Assembly (NCBI RefSeq): GCF_022341425.1
Contig: NZ_JABFUC010000001.1
Location: 124,001-188,000, forward strand
Direction of reading: 5' to 3'
DNA length: 64,000 bases
Source of the DNA: Billgrantia campisalis
GTDB taxonomy: Bacteria > Pseudomonadota > Gammaproteobacteria > Pseudomonadales > Halomonadaceae
Below, in pieces: positions 26,819 to 37,876 of the stretch. The translations under genes and the position numbers were made by a program. Position 1 is the stretch's first letter. Every line of letters begins with the position of its first letter. The notes beneath the pieces are model-generated. The model was not told where the DNA came from. It did not search any database and saw nothing but the letters and a program-made list of their open reading frames with translations.

Positions 26819-26949
26819 TGTACGAAAAGTCGGCGAGCGAAGGTCAGGCAAGGCAAAAATCGGCGAAAAAGCGGAGTTTACGGGGTGTAAATGAGCATTT
26901 TGAGCCGATTTTTAACGCCGGATGGCCGAGCGCAGGCAGTTTGCGTGCA
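26819..26949. repeat. 131-bp palindromic MITE-like repeat
   Basis: Imperfect terminal inverted repeats (TGTACGAAAA at 26819-26828 and TTTGCGTGCA at 26940-26949, 8 of 10 paired). Nested inside are AAAAATCGGC (26855-26864)/GCCGATTTTT (26904-26913), perfect, and TTTAC/GTAAA around 26877-26891. No coding capacity. The composition and GAGCGAAGGTCAGGCAAGGC-type sequence look like a dispersed repeat family rather than a gene regulator, but only one copy lies here. Confidence 0.7.
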
Positions 26950-26958
26950 AAGCCGAAC

Positions 26959-26990
26959 GTCGACACCCCCGGCAAGCCGGGGGTGTCGAC
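26959..26990 (-). terminator. 14-bp perfect hairpin downstream of yceI
   Basis: GTCGACACCCCCGG (26959-26972), loop CAAG, CCGGGGGTGTCGAC (26977-26990). It is 33 bp past the yceI stop. No proper U tract follows on the minus strand (GTTCGGCTTTG), so it may be a terminator or a 3' RNA-protecting stem. It sits directly beside the 131-bp repeat. Confidence 0.6.
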
Positions 26991-27022
26991 ACACTTCGGG
27001 TCTCAAACCAAGGCTTGCGGCC

Positions 27023-27607
27023 TTACTGGCGCACGCCCTCGAAGGTCACGTAGAGCTCGAGGTCATGCATCACCTCGGGGAAGTCGCTCATGTCGATACC
27101 GTAGTCGGCCAGGGCCAGGGTGGTGCTGCCCTCGAAGCCGGCACGATAGTTGCCCCAGGGGTCTTCGCCCTCGCCCATCAGGGTCACCGGCATCTCGATC
27201 TCGCGGGTCTCCCCCTTCAGGGTCAGGTCGCCGGTCAGCACGCCTTCACTGTCGCCGTTGGGCGTGAAACCGGTGGAGACGAAGGTGGCGGACGGATAGT
27301 CGCCGGCGCTGAGGAAGTCATCGCTGAGGAAGTGGCGGTCGCGCTCGGCGTGGTTGCTGTTGAGGCTGGTGACGTCGACTTCCATCTCGACGCTGGAGGC
27401 CTCGAGGTTGTCGGCAGCGTAGTAGAAGCGCCCTTCGAAGGACTCGAAGTTGCCCAGGATGTAGGAGTAGCCCAGGTGGTTGATCTTGAACTGGATAAAG
27501 GCGTGCTGGCCGTCGGTGTCCACCACATAGTCGGCGGCCTGGGCCTGGCTCACACCCACCAGGGCAGCGGTGCTCAGGGCGGTGGCGAGTGCGGTCTTCT
27601 TGAACAT
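27023..27607 (-). CDS. yceI: YceI-family periplasmic lipid-binding protein
   Basis: 194 residues with a clear signal peptide (MFKKTALATALSTAALVGVS then AQA-AD). The mature part is a lipocalin-like barrel of the YceI family: YVVDTDGQHAFIQFKINHLG, FEGRFYYAADNLEASSVEM, NSNHAERDRHFLSDDFLSAG, and LTLKGETREIEMPVTL. The family binds long polyisoprenoids in structures. Encoded just before a cytochrome b561 gene, the usual pairing, suggesting a quinone-related role. Confidence 0.94.
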   Translation of the reverse strand: MFKKTALATALSTAALVGVSQAQAADYVVDTDGQHAFIQFKINHLGYSYILGNFESFEGRFYYAADNLEASSVEMEVDVTSLNSNHAERDRHFLSDDFLSAGDYPSATFVSTGFTPNGDSEGVLTGDLTLKGETREIEMPVTLMGEGEDPWGNYRAGFEGSTTLALADYGIDMSDFPEVMHDLELYVTFEGVRQ

Positions 27608-27682
27608 GGAGTTCTCCTTTCCAGATTGAGGTTCAGTGTTGTCAGTCGGGACTCGCTGAGCGAGCCGATGGGGCAGGCTCCC

Positions 27683-28237
27683 TCAGGAGCGACGGGAGCG
27701 CACCGGATTGAGCATACGCGTCAGGGTGTCGTGACGGTCGAGGAAGTGGTGCTTGAAGGCCGCCAGGGCATGGCCACCGGCCAGCAGTATCAGGGCCAGG
27801 GCGCTGTACCAGTGAATCTCCCCGGCGATGGACTCCTGGTTGGGCAGCCGGCTGATCAGCGCCGGCACCTCGAACCAGTCGAAGACGCTGATGCCGCGCC
27901 CCCGGGCGGTGGAGATCAGGTAGCCGCTGATCATGACCACCAGCAGCAGCCCATAGAGGGCGGTGTGGCCAAGATGCGCCGCCAGCCGCTCGAAGCGACT
28001 GCCCTGGACGGCAGGTGTCGGCTGCATGAAGCGCCACCCCAGGCGCAACAGGGTGGCGAACAGCAGCAGCATGCCGATGGAGCGGTGCCACCAGGGCGCC
28101 AGGTTGTACCAGGCGTGGAAGTAGCCGAGATCGACCATCCACCAGCCCAGCGCGAAGAGCCCGACGATGGTGACGGCGCTGAGCCAGTGCAGTGCGATAC
28201 TGATCAGGCCCCAGCCGGAGCGGGTGTTACGCCACAT
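27683..28237 (-). CDS. cybB: Cytochrome b561
   Basis: Inner-membrane di-haem b protein of the prokaryotic b561 family, 184 residues from MWRNTRSGWGL, which has GAGGA 6-10 bp upstream; the frame extends 38 codons further without similarity. Four TM helices with haem-ligand histidines in ALHWLSA, WHRSIGMLLL, HWYSALALILLAGGHALAAF and HLGHTALYG. Upstream neighbour of yceI on the same strand, 75 bp away. Confidence 0.92.
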   Translation of the reverse strand: MWRNTRSGWGLISIALHWLSAVTIVGLFALGWWMVDLGYFHAWYNLAPWWHRSIGMLLLFATLLRLGWRFMQPTPAVQGSRFERLAAHLGHTALYGLLLVVMISGYLISTARGRGISVFDWFEVPALISRLPNQESIAGEIHWYSALALILLAGGHALAAFKHHFLDRHDTLTRMLNPVRSRRS

Positions 28238-28422
28238 GCGACATCCTCGTTCGAAAAAACGAATCGTTCGCAAGCTTACCCGAGGGTGACGCCGAGGTCC
28301 GCTGAAAAAATCTGCATATAACGTTCGGAAAAATCCCATGCTGCGGCGCAAGGCAGTGGGAACTAATTGAACATTTTGGAATATACAGATGGAGCCGGCC
28401 GGGGCAGCGCCCCAGCGCTGGC

Positions 28423-29619
28423 TCAGACCAAGGCGTCGAGGCCCCGGGCGAGATCGGTCCGAATGTCCTCCAGATTCTCCAGGCCAACGGCCACCCGAAT
28501 CAGCCCCTCCGCGATCCCTGCCGCGGCTTTCTGCTCCTCGGAGAGACGCCCGTGGGTGGTGGTGGCCGGATGGGTGATGGTGGTCTTCACATCACCCAGG
28601 TTGCCGGTGATCGACAGCATGCGGGTGGCGTCGATCACCGACCAGGCGCCCTCGCGCCCCCCTTTGACTTCAAAGCCGAGCACCGCGCCGAAGGCGCCCT
28701 GCTGACGACTGGCCAGGGCGTGCTGGGGGTGATCGGCCAGGCCGCTGTAGTGCACCCGCTCGACCGCGGGGTGCGCCACCAGCCACTGCGCCAGCGCCAG
28801 CGCACTGGTGCAGTGGGCCTTCATGCGCAGGCTGAGAGTCTCAAGCCCCTTGGTGAAGACCCAGGCGTTGAAGGGGCTCAGGCAGGGACCGCAGGTACGC
28901 ACCACTCCGAACACCTCCTCGAGCTCCTTGTCGCGGCCGACCACCGCGCCGCCGACCGCCCGGCCCTGGCCATCCAGGTATTTGGTGGCCGAATGAATCA
29001 CCAGGTCGGCCCCCAGCGCGAGGGGTCGCTGTAGCGCCGGCGTCAAGAAGCAGTTGTCGATGGCCAGCAGAGCCTCATGACGGTGGGCGATCTCGGCCAG
29101 GGCGGCGATATCCACCACCTCGGACAGCGGGTTCGACGGCGTCTCAGCGAACAGCAGCCGGGTCGCCGGCGTGATCGCCGCCTCCCAGGCCGCGAGATCC
29201 GAGAGCTCGACATAGCGGGTGGTGATGCCCAGCTTGCCCAGATACTTGTCGAACAGGCTCACCGTGGAGCCGAACAGCGAGCGCGAGGCGACGATCTCGT
29301 CGCCGGCCGAGAGCAGCGCCAGGGCGGTGGCGAGGATGGCCGCCATGCCGGAGCTGGTGGCCACGCAGCGCTCGCCGCCTTCGAGTGCCGCCAGGCGGCG
29401 CTCGAAGGTGTGCACCGTGGGGTTGGTGAAGCGCGAATAGACGTTACCCGGCTCTTCGCCGCCGAACTTGCGCGCGGCCTCCGCGGCGCTGCCGTAGACG
29501 AAGCTCGAGGTGGGGAAGATCGGCTCGCCATGCTCCTGCTCATGGGTGCGGTCGTGCCCCGTGCGAATCGCCAGGGTATCCAGTCCCCAGGCCGCCTCCG
29601 GTCTCTGATCGTCGTGCAT
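28423..29619 (-). CDS. metZ: O-succinylhomoserine sulfhydrylase
   Basis: Cys/Met-metabolism PLP enzyme making homocysteine directly from O-succinylhomoserine and sulfide. 398 residues; PLP lysine in HSATKYLDGQGRAVGG, phosphate-binding ATSSGMAAI, and NVYSRFTNPTVHTFERRLAA. Assignment to MetZ rather than MetB rests on position after purF, the Pseudomonas order, and the N-terminal LDTLAIRTGHDRTHEQEHGE. Last gene of the long trpF-metZ run. A GC-rich hairpin overlaps its stop codon (28392-28424) but lacks a U tract. Confidence 0.93.
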   Translation of the reverse strand: MHDDQRPEAAWGLDTLAIRTGHDRTHEQEHGEPIFPTSSFVYGSAAEAARKFGGEEPGNVYSRFTNPTVHTFERRLAALEGGERCVATSSGMAAILATALALLSAGDEIVASRSLFGSTVSLFDKYLGKLGITTRYVELSDLAAWEAAITPATRLLFAETPSNPLSEVVDIAALAEIAHRHEALLAIDNCFLTPALQRPLALGADLVIHSATKYLDGQGRAVGGAVVGRDKELEEVFGVVRTCGPCLSPFNAWVFTKGLETLSLRMKAHCTSALALAQWLVAHPAVERVHYSGLADHPQHALASRQQGAFGAVLGFEVKGGREGAWSVIDATRMLSITGNLGDVKTTITHPATTTHGRLSEEQKAAAGIAEGLIRVAVGLENLEDIRTDLARGLDALV

Positions 29620-29628
29620 GGTCGGCCC

Positions 29629-31152
29629 TCAGTCGTCGATGTCGTCGTCCTGATTGTGCATCCCCACCAGGGCATGGTCACCGGCACTCTGCTGCTGCTT
29701 GGCCTCGTCGCTGCGCGACGCCTCCAGGTTGGCCAGGTAGCCGTCGTCGATATCGCCGGTGATGTACTGGCCGTCAAAGACCGAGCAGTCGAAGGCGTCC
29801 AGTGCCGGATTCACTTCACGGCAGGCGGCCTTCAGGTCCTCGAGGTCCTGGTAGAAGATGCGATCGGCGCCGATCAGCTCGCCCACCTCGGCCTCGCTGC
29901 GCCCATGGGCGATCAGCTCGATAGCCGCCGGCATGTCGATACCGTAGACGTTGGGGTAGCGCACCGGCGGCGCCGCCGAGGCGAAATAGACCTTGTTGGC
30001 ACCGGCCTCGCGGGCCATCTGGATGATCTGCTTGCAGGTGGTGCCGCGCACGATGGAGTCATCCACCAGCAACACGTTCTTGCCCTTGAACTCGATGTCG
30101 ATGGCGTTGAGCTTCTGACGCACCGACTTCTTGCGCTGGGTCTGGCCGGGCATGATGAAGGTGCGACCGATGTAGCGATTCTTCATGAAGCCCTCGCGAT
30201 AGGTCACCCCGAGGTGCTGGGCAAGCTCCAGCGCCGAGGTGCGCGAGGTATCGGGAATTGGGATCACCACGTCGATATCGTGCTCCGGCCACTCGCTGCG
30301 GATGCGGTCGCCGAGTTTGCGGCCCATCTGCATGCGGGTGCCATAGACATAGGCGCCGTCGAGGATCGAGTCGGGCCGCGCCAGGTAGACGTGCTCGAAG
30401 ATGCACGGCGCCAGGATCGGCCGGTCAGCACACTGCTGGGTGTGAATCTGGCCGTCCATGTCGACGAAGATCGCCTCGCCCGGCGCCAGGTCGCGATGCA
30501 GCTCGAAGCCACCCACGTCCAGTGCCACCGACTCGGAGGCGATCATCACGTCCTGACCCTGCCCCTCATCGCGGGTGCCGAACACCACCGGACGGATGCC
30601 GCTGGGGTCGCGGAAGGCCACCAGGCCCACGCCATTGATGATCGCCACCGCGGCATAGCCGCCGCGACAGCGACGATGCACCCGACGCACCGCATCGAAG
30701 ATGTCGCCCGGCTCCAGGTGCGGCCCCTGCTTGCCCAGCTCGTGAGCGAAGACGTTGAGCAGCACCTCGGAATCGGAGCTGGTGTTGATATGGCGCAGAT
30801 CGGAGGAGAACAGCTCCTGCTTGAGCTGGTCGGAGTTGGTCAGGTTGCCGTTGTGGGCAAGCGCGATGCCGTAGGGCGAGTTGACATAGAACGGCTGCGA
30901 CTCCGCCTCGCTGGACGAACCCGCCGTCGGGTAGCGCACATGGCCGATGCCCAGATTGCCCTTGAGGCGGGCCATATGGCGAGTGTGGAAGACGTCACGC
31001 ACCAGACCGTTGCTCTTGCGCAGCAAGAAGCGCCCCTCGTTCCAGGTCATCATACCGGCGGCATCCTGGCCGCGGTGCTGGAGCACCGTCAGGGCGTCAT
31101 AGATCGCCTGGTTCACGGTCTGCTTGGCCAGTAGGCCCACGATACCGCACAT
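29629..31152 (-). CDS. purF: Amidophosphoribosyltransferase
   Basis: First committed step of purine synthesis, transferring glutamine nitrogen to PRPP. 507 residues. Begins [15 protein letters not shown], so Cys2 is the glutaminase nucleophile and no propeptide is present. PRPP-binding motif [18 protein letters not shown] in the C-terminal phosphoribosyltransferase domain. Nine bp before metZ and 61 bp after cvpA. Confidence 0.98.
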   Translation of the reverse strand: MCGIVGLLAKQTVNQAIYDALTVLQHRGQDAAGMMTWNEGRFLLRKSNGLVRDVFHTRHMARLKGNLGIGHVRYPTAGSSSEAESQPFYVNSPYGIALAHNGNLTNSDQLKQELFSSDLRHINTSSDSEVLLNVFAHELGKQGPHLEPGDIFDAVRRVHRRCRGGYAAVAIINGVGLVAFRDPSGIRPVVFGTRDEGQGQDVMIASESVALDVGGFELHRDLAPGEAIFVDMDGQIHTQQCADRPILAPCIFEHVYLARPDSILDGAYVYGTRMQMGRKLGDRIRSEWPEHDIDVVIPIPDTSRTSALELAQHLGVTYREGFMKNRYIGRTFIMPGQTQRKKSVRQKLNAIDIEFKGKNVLLVDDSIVRGTTCKQIIQMAREAGANKVYFASAAPPVRYPNVYGIDMPAAIELIAHGRSEAEVGELIGADRIFYQDLEDLKAACREVNPALDAFDCSVFDGQYITGDIDDGYLANLEASRSDEAKQQQSAGDHALVGMHNQDDDIDD

Positions 31153-31213
31153 TCCACCTTACCTCGCTTGCCTTGAGGAGACGCCACCGCGGGGTGGGTC
31201 CCGGATTGGTATG

Positions 31214-31786
31214 TCAGGGAGTTGTCGTCGACTCGCCGGCGCCATCGCCTTGGCGCTCGCTGCCGGGCAGCGAGATATCGCGCAGCGACTCGGGCAGTTC
31301 GGGAACCGTGCCTTCCCAGGTCTCGAGCTGGCTGACCGCCCAGTCGCGCAACTGCTCGAAGGTCGGCCTGAGCTCGGCGTCCTGCCAGGCCTCGAGCTGG
31401 GCCAGCGGCGTCAGGCTGATCAGTATGGTGGCCACCACCAGAATGGCCGCCCCACGGGCCACGCCGAAGCAGGCCCCGGCCACGCGGTTGAAGAAGCCCA
31501 TGCCGACCCACTCCACCGCCGCATGCACCATGCGGATGACGATCCCGCACAGCAGCACCACGCCGAGAATCACCAGCACGAAGGCCAGCACCAGGCGCCC
31601 ATCGGGGTTGTCGATGACCCCGCTGAGCATGTCGGCCACCGGCTCCGCCAGCAGCCGGGCCGCCAGCAGGGCGATGATCCAGGCCGCCAGCCCCAACCCC
31701 TCGCGGATCAGGCCGCGCATGAAGCCGGCCAGGGTGGAAACGGCCAGCACGGCGAGGAAGATCCAGTCGATCCAGGTCAAGGTCAT
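31214..31786 (-). CDS. cvpA: CvpA family membrane protein
   Basis: 190 residues with four TM helices (about 5-22, 28-48, 64-88, 102-122) and a C-terminal cytoplasmic tail rich in acidic residues. Family signatures are WIDWIFLAVLAVSTLAGFMRG and GFFNRVAGACFGVARGA. Named for colicin V production in E. coli. Always next to purF; molecular function still uncertain. Confidence 0.93.
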   Translation of the reverse strand: MTLTWIDWIFLAVLAVSTLAGFMRGLIREGLGLAAWIIALLAARLLAEPVADMLSGVIDNPDGRLVLAFVLVILGVVLLCGIVIRMVHAAVEWVGMGFFNRVAGACFGVARGAAILVVATILISLTPLAQLEAWQDAELRPTFEQLRDWAVSQLETWEGTVPELPESLRDISLPGSERQGDGAGESTTTP

Positions 31787-31790
31787 GGCG

Positions 31791-32501
31791 TCACTCCCTC
31801 ACCCTCACCAGCAGCCCCTGCAAGTTGGCCTCTTCCTTGAGCTCCGCCATGGCGCGCTCGCCGGCGTCCGAGCTCTCGTAGGGCCCCACGTAGACTGTGG
31901 TCAGGTTGTTGTCGCGCAGCCGACTATAGGCGCTGAAGCCCTGGTCGATCAGCTGCGCCTCGAGGCGCTCGGCGTTGGAGACTTCGCCGAAGCTGCCGAC
32001 CTGCACGGCCCACTCGCCCGACGGCGCCGCCGCGGTAGGGGTCGGCGCCGACTCGGCGGGCGCGGAATCGGTCGCTCCCTGGCGATCCAGGCGCTCGGAG
32101 GCCGCCCGCGCCAGATCGGCGATCGGATCCTCGGCGGGCGGCTCGCTCGCCGGCGCCTCAGGCTCGGCGGGTACCGGCTCCCGGGCCGCCACATCGGGCT
32201 CAGCCTCGCGCTCCGGTCGAGCGAACATGGGCGCCACCTCGGGAATCGGCTGGACCGTCTCCGCGTCGGCGCCGGGCTCCTGCAGCGCCGTGCCCGGGGC
32301 TTCTGTCTGGCCCAGGCTGGCCGGCGGCTGGGGCTCGGGCACGTCACGGCGCTCGACCGGCACCGGCTGCTCGATGGTCAGCACCGGCTGGGGACGCTCG
32401 TCGCGGGGCGCCGGCTCATCGAACAGCATCGGCACGAAAATCACCGCCAGGGCGATCAGGATCACCGCCCCGCTGATTCGCTCGCGCATTCCATATTTCA
32501 T
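31791..32501 (-). CDS. dedD: DedD-like SPOR-domain protein
   Basis: 236 residues: one N-terminal TM helix (about 10-27, RISGAVILIALAVIFVPML), a long Pro/Ala/Glu-rich periplasmic linker, and a C-terminal SPOR domain (about 160-236, EWAVQVGSFGEVSNAERLEA through TTVYVGPYESSDAGERAMAE). SPOR domains bind denuded glycan at the septum, so a division role is expected. Four bp upstream of cvpA. Confidence 0.93.
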   Translation of the reverse strand: MKYGMRERISGAVILIALAVIFVPMLFDEPAPRDERPQPVLTIEQPVPVERRDVPEPQPPASLGQTEAPGTALQEPGADAETVQPIPEVAPMFARPEREAEPDVAAREPVPAEPEAPASEPPAEDPIADLARAASERLDRQGATDSAPAESAPTPTAAAPSGEWAVQVGSFGEVSNAERLEAQLIDQGFSAYSRLRDNNLTTVYVGPYESSDAGERAMAELKEEANLQGLLVRVRE

Positions 32502-32591
32502 CTTGCCCTCCTGCCCAGGCCCCGGGCGCTACCAGGCGGCTGTGGCTCGTCATTCAACAGTCAGACAGCCGTATCCCATTAGCCTATCCCG

Positions 32592-33878
32592 TCAGCCCGA
32601 TGCCTGCTTCCACGCCAGTATGGCCGCCACGGTGAAAAAAGAGCCACACACCAGCACGCGATCCTCGGGCGCCAGCCGCGCCTCCAGCCATTCGGCGCCG
32701 GCCTGGGGCGAGTCGGCCCGGTGGACCACATCGCCCTGCCTCGCCGCGATCGGTTCGGCCAGCGCGGCGGCGCTGCGCGCCCGCTCGCCCTCCAGGCTCA
32801 CCGTCACCCAGGCATCGGCGATCGGCGCCAGGGCCTCGATCACCCCCTCGGCATCCTTGTCACCGAGCATGCCCAGCAGCACCCAGGTACGCCCGGCGCA
32901 TGGCCGCTCAAGCAGACGCTTGGCCAGGTAGCTCGCCGCGTGGGGATTGTGGCCGACGTCCAGACACCACTGCCCCAACCACTGCATGCGCCCCGGCAGC
33001 CGGACCTCGGCCAGCGCCCGCCGACAGGCCGCCGGCGCCAGCCCCACCCCGGCCAGGGCCAGCGCCTGCAGCGCCGTTGCGGCATTGTCCAGGGGCAGCC
33101 CGGGGTCGGGCAAGCCAGCCAGTGACAGGGGCTTGCCCTGCGGGCCCCGCCCCTGCCAGCACCAGCCCTCGGCACCGGGTTCACTGCGCTCAAAGGCTTC
33201 GTCCAGTGCGACCACCTCGGCACCGCGCTCGGCGGCCACCTCGCGCACGCTGATCGGCAGGTCCAGCCCCCCCAGCACCGCCGGTCGACCGCCACGCAGG
33301 ATACCGGCCTTCTCGCGGCCGATCTGCATGAGGTCGTTGCCCAGGAAGGCCGCATGGTCCCGGGCGATGGTGGTGATCACCGCCACGTCCGGGTCGATGA
33401 CGTTCACCGCATCCAGCCGCCCGCCGAGGCCGACCTCGAGGATGGCCAGGTCGGGCTGGCGCCGGGCGATGGCGTGCAGCGCCCCCAGGGTGCCGACCTC
33501 GAAATAGGTCAGGCTGACCGGCTCGCCATCGAGCCGCGCCGCTTCGACCGCCTCGAACCCGGCGATCAGCGTCGCGTCGTCGGCCTCTTGACCGTCCAGG
33601 CACAGCCGCTCGTTGTAGCGCAGCAGGTGCGGCGAGGTGTAGGTGGCGGTGGAAAGCCCATGCGCCCGTGCCAGCGCCTCGAGCATGGCCACGGTAGAGC
33701 CCTTGCCGTTGGTGCCGGCCACGGTGATCACCCGGGCCGCCGGGCGGCCATCGAGCAGGCCCATGCGGCGGGCGACCTCGGCCACCCGCTCGAGGCCCAG
33801 CTCGATACCCACCGGATGCGCCGCTTCGAGCCGGGCCAGCCAGGCACCCAGGCTGGCAGGGAGTGAGGGAGAGGTCAC
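32592..33878 (-). CDS. folC: Dihydrofolate/folylpolyglutamate synthase
   Basis: Bifunctional Mur-ligase-like enzyme, 428 residues. P-loop VAGTNGKGSTVAMLEA, catalytic segment EVGLGGRLDAVNVIDPDVAV (typical FolC motif), and a C-terminal ligase domain with VCGSFFTVAAIL. Lies 8 bp after accD on the same strand. Confidence 0.96.
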   Translation of the reverse strand: MTSPSLPASLGAWLARLEAAHPVGIELGLERVAEVARRMGLLDGRPAARVITVAGTNGKGSTVAMLEALARAHGLSTATYTSPHLLRYNERLCLDGQEADDATLIAGFEAVEAARLDGEPVSLTYFEVGTLGALHAIARRQPDLAILEVGLGGRLDAVNVIDPDVAVITTIARDHAAFLGNDLMQIGREKAGILRGGRPAVLGGLDLPISVREVAAERGAEVVALDEAFERSEPGAEGWCWQGRGPQGKPLSLAGLPDPGLPLDNAATALQALALAGVGLAPAACRRALAEVRLPGRMQWLGQWCLDVGHNPHAASYLAKRLLERPCAGRTWVLLGMLGDKDAEGVIEALAPIADAWVTVSLEGERARSAAALAEPIAARQGDVVHRADSPQAGAEWLEARLAPEDRVLVCGSFFTVAAILAWKQASG

Positions 33879-33886
33879 GGGCGGCG

Positions 33887-34942
<1,056 letters not shown>

Positions 34943-35019
34943 GTCAGAAAGGCTTCCGTATGCTGTTGTGCCCGGCAGCGGCCGGGCATCATGAATCGAG
35001 TCGGGTCGCGAGGGTTATC

Positions 35020-35835
35020 TCAGCGCTTGCTCAGGGCATCCAGGGCGGTGCGCATCTCGCCCAGCACCGCCTTGAGCTCGCCGGCAATGACCTCCGGCGT
35101 CTCGGCGTTGGCGGCGATGCGGCTGACCAGGGCCGAACCGACGATCACGCCGTCGGCCACCTTGCCCACCTCGGCCGCCGAAGCGCCGTCGCGGATGCCG
35201 AACCCCACGCACAGCGGCAGCTCGGTCTGCTCGCGCAGCGGGGCCAGATGGCTGGCCACGTCCTCGGCGTTGAGGGTCGCCGCCCCGGTCACGCCCTTGA
35301 GCGCCACATAGTAGAGATAGCCCTCGCCGTGGGCGCATATTGTAGCGGCCCGTTCATGGGAAGTGGTAGGGGCGACGAGAAAGATCGAGGCTAAACCGCG
35401 GGCCTTGAGAATGGGGCCGAACTCATCGGCCTCCTCGGGGGGCATATCCACGGTGAGCACGCCGTCGATCCCCGCCTCGGCGGCCTGATCGGCGAAGGCC
35501 TCCAGGCCGATGCGCTCTACCGGGTTGAGGTAGCCCATCAGCACCACCGGAGTGTCGCGATCGCGGCTGCGGAACTCGCGGACCATCTCGAACAGGTGAC
35601 TCAGGCGCGTGCCGTGCTTGAGCGCCCGCTCGCAGGCCTTCTGGATCACCGGACCGTCGGCCATGGGGTCGGAGAACGGCACGCCGAGCTCGATGATGTC
35701 CGCGCCGGCCTCCACCAGGGCATGCATGAAGCCCACGGTATGCTCAGGCGCCGGATCGCCGGCGGTGATGAAGGGGATCAGCGCCCGACGGCCCTCGGCC
35801 TTGAGCGTGGCAAAACGTTGGTCGATACGGTTCAT
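35020..35835 (-). CDS. trpA: Tryptophan synthase alpha chain
   Basis: Cleaves indole-3-glycerol phosphate to indole, channelled to TrpB. 271 residues, TIM barrel. Catalytic Glu and Asp lie in [20 protein letters not shown]; the later [12 protein letters not shown] and phosphate-binding VGFGIRD and [11 protein letters not shown] are present. Follows trpB by 9 bp. Confidence 0.97.
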   Translation of the reverse strand: MNRIDQRFATLKAEGRRALIPFITAGDPAPEHTVGFMHALVEAGADIIELGVPFSDPMADGPVIQKACERALKHGTRLSHLFEMVREFRSRDRDTPVVLMGYLNPVERIGLEAFADQAAEAGIDGVLTVDMPPEEADEFGPILKARGLASIFLVAPTTSHERAATICAHGEGYLYYVALKGVTGAATLNAEDVASHLAPLREQTELPLCVGFGIRDGASAAEVGKVADGVIVGSALVSRIAANAETPEVIAGELKAVLGEMRTALDALSKR

Positions 35836-35844
35836 TTGAGCCCC

Positions 35845-37059
35845 TTAGAATTCGATTCCGTCGATCTTGGCGACTGTCATGATGTCCTTGTCACCGCGCC
35901 CGGAAAGATTGACGACGATGTTCTGGTCGGCTCGCAGGGTGGGCGCCAGCACCTTGGCATAGGCCAGGGCGTGGGCGGACTCCAGCGCCGGCATGATGCC
36001 CTCGACGTGGGTCAGCTCGCGAAACGCCTCGAGCACGGCGTCGTCGTTGGCGGCCACGTAGTTGACCCGGCCCACGTCCTTCCACAGGGCGTGCTCCGGC
36101 CCCACGCCCGGGTAGTCCAGGCCGGCGGAGATCGAATGGGTGTCGGAGACCTGGCCGCCCTCGTCGGACATCAGGTAGGTGCGGTTACCGTGCAGCACCC
36201 CGCGCGGCGCACCGGAGGCCAGGGGCGCGGCGTGGCGCCCGGTCTCGACGCCGTCACCGCCGGCCTCGACGCCGTACATGGCGACCTCGTCGTCCTCGAC
36301 GAAGGGGTAGAAGAGCCCCATGGCGTTGGAGCCGCCGCCCACGCAGGCGATCAGCGCATCGGGCAGCTTGCCGAACTCCTCCAGCGACTGGCGACGCGCC
36401 TCGCGGCCGACCACCGAATTGAAGTCGCGCACCAGCATCGGATAGGGGTGCGGGCCGGCCACGGTGCCGATGATGTAGAAGGTGTCGTCGACATTGGTGA
36501 CCCAGTCGCGCAGGGCCTCGTTCATAGCATCCTTGAGGGTGCGGGTACCCGACTCCACCGGGATGACGTTGGCACCGAGCAGGCGCATACGATAGACGTT
36601 GAGCTTCTGGCGCTCGACGTCCGCGGCGCCCATATAGACGTCACACGCAAGCCCCAGGCGGGCCGCCACGGTGGCGGTGGCCACGCCGTGCTGGCCGGCG
36701 CCGGTCTCGGCGATCACCCGCGGCTTGCCGCTCTTCTTGGCCAGCAGCGCCTGACCGATGGTGTTGTTCACCTTGTGCGCGCCGGTGTGATTGAGGTCTT
36801 CGCGCTTGAGCCAGATCTGCGCCCCACCCAGCTGCTTCGACCATCGCTCGGCATGATAGAGCGGTGAAGGCCGGCCCACGTAATGGGCCAGGTCATAGTC
36901 GAATTCCGCCTGGAAGTCGGGATCGTCGCGAAGACTCAGGTAGGTCTTCTCCAGATCGTCCAGGGCGAAGCTCAGGGTCTCCGAAACGAACCGGCCGCCG
37001 TAGGGACCAAAATGGCCGCGGGCATCCGGCAGTCGGGTCAGGTCACTGAACTTGCTCAC
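35845..37059 (-). CDS. trpB: Tryptophan synthase beta chain
   Basis: PLP enzyme condensing indole with serine. 404 residues. PLP lysine in [16 protein letters not shown], catalytic Glu in [16 protein letters not shown] phosphate loop [10 protein letters not shown] and C-terminal LSGRGDKD. Located between trpF and trpA. Confidence 0.98.
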   Translation of the reverse strand: MSKFSDLTRLPDARGHFGPYGGRFVSETLSFALDDLEKTYLSLRDDPDFQAEFDYDLAHYVGRPSPLYHAERWSKQLGGAQIWLKREDLNHTGAHKVNNTIGQALLAKKSGKPRVIAETGAGQHGVATATVAARLGLACDVYMGAADVERQKLNVYRMRLLGANVIPVESGTRTLKDAMNEALRDWVTNVDDTFYIIGTVAGPHPYPMLVRDFNSVVGREARRQSLEEFGKLPDALIACVGGGSNAMGLFYPFVEDDEVAMYGVEAGGDGVETGRHAAPLASGAPRGVLHGNRTYLMSDEGGQVSDTHSISAGLDYPGVGPEHALWKDVGRVNYVAANDDAVLEAFRELTHVEGIMPALESAHALAYAKVLAPTLRADQNIVVNLSGRGDKDIMTVAKIDGIEF

Positions 37060-37140
37060 TAAGACACCTCGTCGGGTCGTCAGAAGGGACAGGGATGGAT
37101 GAACATAGGGTAACCCGGGGGTGCGGTCGATACCGGCGGC

Positions 37141-37791
37141 TCAGCCACGCCCGGCATCGGCACCTCGCACCGCCGCGATAAAGGCCTCGAGCCGCTCGGC
37201 GTCCTTGCGGCCGGGAGCCGCCTCGACGCCGCCCGACACATCCACCGCAAAGGGGTGCACGGTGGCGATGGCATCGGCCACATTCTCCGAGCGCAGGCCC
37301 CCGGCAAGGATAACAGCTTTCGCCAGGTTTTCGGGGATTCGCGACCAGTCGAAGGTCTCACCGGTGCCGCCGGGAACCCCCGGCCGATAGGCATCCAGCA
37401 GCAGCGCCCCGGCGCCGCGATAGGCCTCGGCCGCGGCGTGCAGGTCGAGGCCCTCGCGCATGCGCAGCGCCTTGATCCAGGGACGCGAGAAGCCGGCACA
37501 GAAGGCCGGCGCTTCATCGCCGTGGAACTGCAACAGGTCGAGGTGGCGCGCGCAGCGCTCGATCAGCGCCGGCTCCTGGTCGACGAACAGCCCCACCCGG
37601 GTGACGAAGGCCGGCACCCGGGCGCTGAGCTCGGCCAGCCGCGCCTCGTCCACCGCGCGCTTGCTGCCCGGCCAGAGCACGAAGCCCAGGGCATCGGCAC
37701 CGGCCGCCACCGCGGCATCGACATCCGCCTCGCGGGTCAGGCCACAGATCTTGATGCGGGTACGAGAGCAGGGAAAAGGCGTGTCGGCCAA
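37141..37791 (-). CDS. trpF: Phosphoribosylanthranilate isomerase
   Basis: TIM-barrel isomerase of tryptophan synthesis, 216 residues. Catalytic Cys in RIKICGLTREADVDAA and Asp in FAVDVSGGVEAAPG. Also LQFHGDEAPAFC. The start is TTG with GGAG 8-11 bp upstream. In Pseudomonas trpF directly follows truA; here the four-gene RiPP-like locus separates them, ending 85 bp upstream. Confidence 0.95.
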   Translation of the reverse strand: MADTPFPCSRTRIKICGLTREADVDAAVAAGADALGFVLWPGSKRAVDEARLAELSARVPAFVTRVGLFVDQEPALIERCARHLDLLQFHGDEAPAFCAGFSRPWIKALRMREGLDLHAAAEAYRGAGALLLDAYRPGVPGGTGETFDWSRIPENLAKAVILAGGLRSENVADAIATVHPFAVDVSGGVEAAPGRKDAERLEAFIAAVRGADAGRG

Positions 37792-37876
37792 GGAAACACT
37801 CCAGAGACATTGTCATACGGGTGGAAAAAACTAGCGAGGCCACCTGGCTCCAGGCCCTAGCGATCCCAGCAATATT

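Noticed and set aside
29077..31134. 685-codon open frame on the plus strand across metZ and purF
   Set aside because: Antisense shadow of well-recognised metZ and purF; composition typical of such shadows.
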